A stretch of 10,123 bases of DNA, from assembly GCA_041389525.1 (NCBI GenBank), contig JAWKRR010000105.1, forward strand, positions 1 through 10,123. Direction: 5' to 3'. A program made the position numbers and the translations under genes. The notes under the pieces were generated by a model. That model was not told the DNA's origin. It saw only the letters and a list, made by a program, of their open reading frames with translations, and made no database searches. Positions 8,727-10,123 of this stretch are shown piece after piece. The stretch is from JACKFB01 sp041389525 (GTDB lineage: Bacteria > Myxococcota_A > UBA9042 > PHBI01 > JACKFB01). Numbering within the stretch: position 1 is the first letter of the stretch; each line of letters starts with the position of its first letter.

Positions 8727-8750
8727 CCGACCATTGTGCTCGCGGGTCGG
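8727..8750. repeat. Dyad around the -35 region upstream of the radical SAM gene
   Basis: CCGACC (8727-8732) and GGTCGG (8745-8750) are perfect 6-base inverted arms separated by 12 bases, bracketing the candidate -35 element. The spacing suits a dimeric regulator binding site. It could instead be a weak hairpin ending kinase transcription, but no T-run follows. A chance origin is possible. Confidence 0.3.
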
Positions 8751-8763
8751 CGCCCGCTATCAT
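8734..8763 (+). promoter_or_regulatory. Candidate promoter for a leaderless radical SAM transcript
   Basis: TTGTGC (8734-8739, 3 of 6 matches to the -35 consensus) is followed after 18 bases by TATCAT (8758-8763, 5 of 6 matches to TATAAT), an unusually AT-rich hexamer for this DNA. The predicted first transcribed base, seven bases past the hexamer, is 8770, the A of the ATG. No purine-rich ribosome binding site is present in the sequence just before that ATG, which agrees with leaderless translation. Confidence 0.4.
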
Positions 8764-8769
8764 CCGCCC

Positions 8770-10123
8770 ATGATCGACGCGGCGCATGCTGACTCCGGCG
8801 GCGGGCTCATCGAGATTCGCGAGGGGGCTCGCAGAATCCTCGAGTCCGCCGGTGCCCTCCACGATGGCTGGTCCGTTCGCGGCATCCGCCGCCTCGACGC
8901 GCGCGCGGTCGTGCTGGACGTCGGCCCCACCCGCGGCCAGGGCGTGGCGCTGGAGTGGTGCGAACCCGCGGGCGAGCACGTCGACGCCTTCCTGAAGGGC
9001 GACTCCTACGCCGTCGGCTACCGGCGCGCGCCCGGCAACTGGGACCTCGACGACGCCGACACGCCTGCCGACATCAAGCGCGCCGCCGCCGCCATGTGCC
9101 ACGCCCTGGCCCACGCCGCCCGCGCTCAGGGCCTGCGCACCGACCGGCCGTCGGACGCCCCGGTCCGCGACGTCGACTTCCAGACCGAGGCGTTCACCGC
9201 CTGGCTCTCGAGCCACCTCCGCGTCGGCGACGCGCTCTGGGAAGGCTGGCAGCTCGCCGAGATCTACCCCCACGGCGCCTCCGAGCTTGCAGTCGCCTTT
9301 GAGCTCCCCGGCGACACCCTCGCCCCGCGCCTGAAGGTCCGCATCCGCGACGACGAGCGCCCGGCCGCGTTCCGCACCTCCAGCCTCGACATCACCTACA
9401 ACCTCGTCTTCGGCCAGACCACCGACGATCGCCGCGCCGCCATCAACGAGCGCCTCGCCTCCGAGCTGGGCCTGGTCCTCGAAACCCTCGACCGCGGCGT
9501 GCGATTCATCCCGTCGACGACCGCGCCCGAGTTCACCGAGATGCCGGACGCGCCGCCCCGCGCGATGAACCTCGCCATCCCCGCGCCCTGCGGCCAGACC
9601 TGCAATTTCTGCTCGGTGCGCGAAGAGATCTACCCGGTCCTCGACCGTGACTCCGCCCTGGTCCAGTCCTTCCGCGAGGACATCGTCCGCTCAGCGCAGC
9701 GCGGCACCCAGGTCCTCCGCATCAACGGCATCGAGCCGCTGAACGCGCCCTACCTCTTCGAGCTGCTCGACCTCGCGCGCACCGAGGGCATCGGCGAGTT
9801 CCACCTGCTCTCGACCTGCCGCCCCCTGGCCGACCGCGCCTTCGCCGAGCGCTACATCGCCGCGATGCCGGCCCGCTACCACATCTACGTCCCGCTCTAC
9901 GGCTCGTCGGCGGCCATCCACGACGCCGTGGCCGGCACGACCGGCGCCTTCGACGACGTGATGAAGGCCATCCGCAACCTCCGCGACCTGATGGGGGAGG
10001 GCGGCGTCCTCATCGTCTCGACCATCCTGGTCCAGCAGAACGTCCACGACGCCGTGGCGTTGCGCGACCTCATCAAGCCGCTCTGCGACTGGTGGGAGGT
10101 CCACCTCGCCTTCCCGAACACCT
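8770..10123 (+). CDS. Radical SAM protein with duplicated N-terminal region (3' partial)
   Basis: The frame is open from the ATG at 8770 to the window end, giving 451 complete codons with the C-terminus missing. Residues 274-281 read CGQTCNFC, the C-x3-C-x2-C motif that holds the 4Fe-4S cluster and S-adenosylmethionine in the radical SAM superfamily. Downstream signs agree: LRINGIEPLNAPYLFELLDL is a GGEP-like strand and loop, and VPLYGSSAAIHDAVAGTTG with FDDVMKAIRNL resembles the later barrel strands. The substrate is unknown. The first 270 or so residues match no family that I recognise and appear to hold two related halves: ALHDGWSVRGI at 29-39 and ALWEGWQLAEI at 155-165, exactly 126 residues apart. 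The start is the first ATG. An in-frame TTG at 8734 is possible but lies in the candidate promoter. The gene is in the same frame as the upstream kinase and is separated from its TGA by 69 bases. A peptide-modifying or cofactor role would be typical of such architectures but is not shown here. Confidence 0.85.
   Translation, partial: MIDAAHADSGGGLIEIREGARRILESAGALHDGWSVRGIRRLDARAVVLDVGPTRGQGVALEWCEPAGEHVDAFLKGDSYAVGYRRAPGNWDLDDADTPADIKRAAAAMCHALAHAARAQGLRTDRPSDAPVRDVDFQTEAFTAWLSSHLRVGDALWEGWQLAEIYPHGASELAVAFELPGDTLAPRLKVRIRDDERPAAFRTSSLDITYNLVFGQTTDDRRAAINERLASELGLVLETLDRGVRFIPSTTAPEFTEMPDAPPRAMNLAIPAPCGQTCNFCSVREEIYPVLDRDSALVQSFREDIVRSAQRGTQVLRINGIEPLNAPYLFELLDLARTEGIGEFHLLSTCRPLADRAFAERYIAAMPARYHIYVPLYGSSAAIHDAVAGTTGAFDDVMKAIRNLRDLMGEGGVLIVSTILVQQNVHDAVALRDLIKPLCDWWEVHLAFPNT

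Noticed and set aside
8698..8772. TGA read-through fusing the kinase to the radical SAM protein, since both are in the same frame
   Set aside because: The intervening codons show no domain, a promoter and ATG are present, and no selenocysteine or recoding signal is visible.

Overview
The window is very GC-rich, densely coding bacterial DNA. Its gene types fit a large-genome member of the Myxococcota (the former Deltaproteobacteria, for example Polyangia or Nannocystales). The pointers are a secreted-type protein with tandem Cys-rich repeats, a Hanks-type kinase with an N-terminal zinc ribbon and a C-terminal PEGA domain, and a 180-kDa-class NAD-glutamate dehydrogenase. The taxonomic call is inference from gene style only.

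Layout. (1) Bases 2-1627, plus strand: the 3' part of a large Cys-rich repeat protein whose start lies outside the window. (2) Bases 1650-6459, minus strand, convergent with the first gene across a 22-base gap: a full-span NAD-specific glutamate dehydrogenase of about 1,600 residues. Its reading frame is broken about nine times inside one 310-base patch (about 3328-3636) and is clean everywhere else. (3) Bases 6460-6615: a short divergent intergenic region with a good ribosome binding site for the dehydrogenase, a weak candidate promoter and a GC dyad. (4) Bases 6616-8700, plus strand: a membrane-anchored Ser/Thr protein kinase. The best-supported start is a CTG codon, because only that start includes a conserved-looking zinc ribbon and only it has a Shine-Dalgarno sequence. 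(5) Bases 8701-8769: a 69-base gap with a candidate promoter whose predicted first transcribed base is the A of the next ATG, plus an overlapping dyad. (6) Bases 8770-10123, plus strand: a radical SAM protein that runs off the window end. It has a C-x3-C-x2-C cluster motif after an unrecognised N-terminal region of about 270 residues that looks internally duplicated.

Function. The dehydrogenase should convert glutamate to 2-oxoglutarate and ammonium. The divergent kinase could in principle belong to the same regulatory circuit, but nothing in the sequence proves it, and kinases are very numerous in such genomes. The first gene and the radical SAM gene show no clear link to the other two. I found no RNA genes, CRISPR arrays, insertion sequences or phage genes. 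No non-coding stretch exceeds 300 bases. The least-described item is the radical SAM protein with its duplicated N-terminal module. The most striking sequence oddities are the frameshift cluster and the CTG start.
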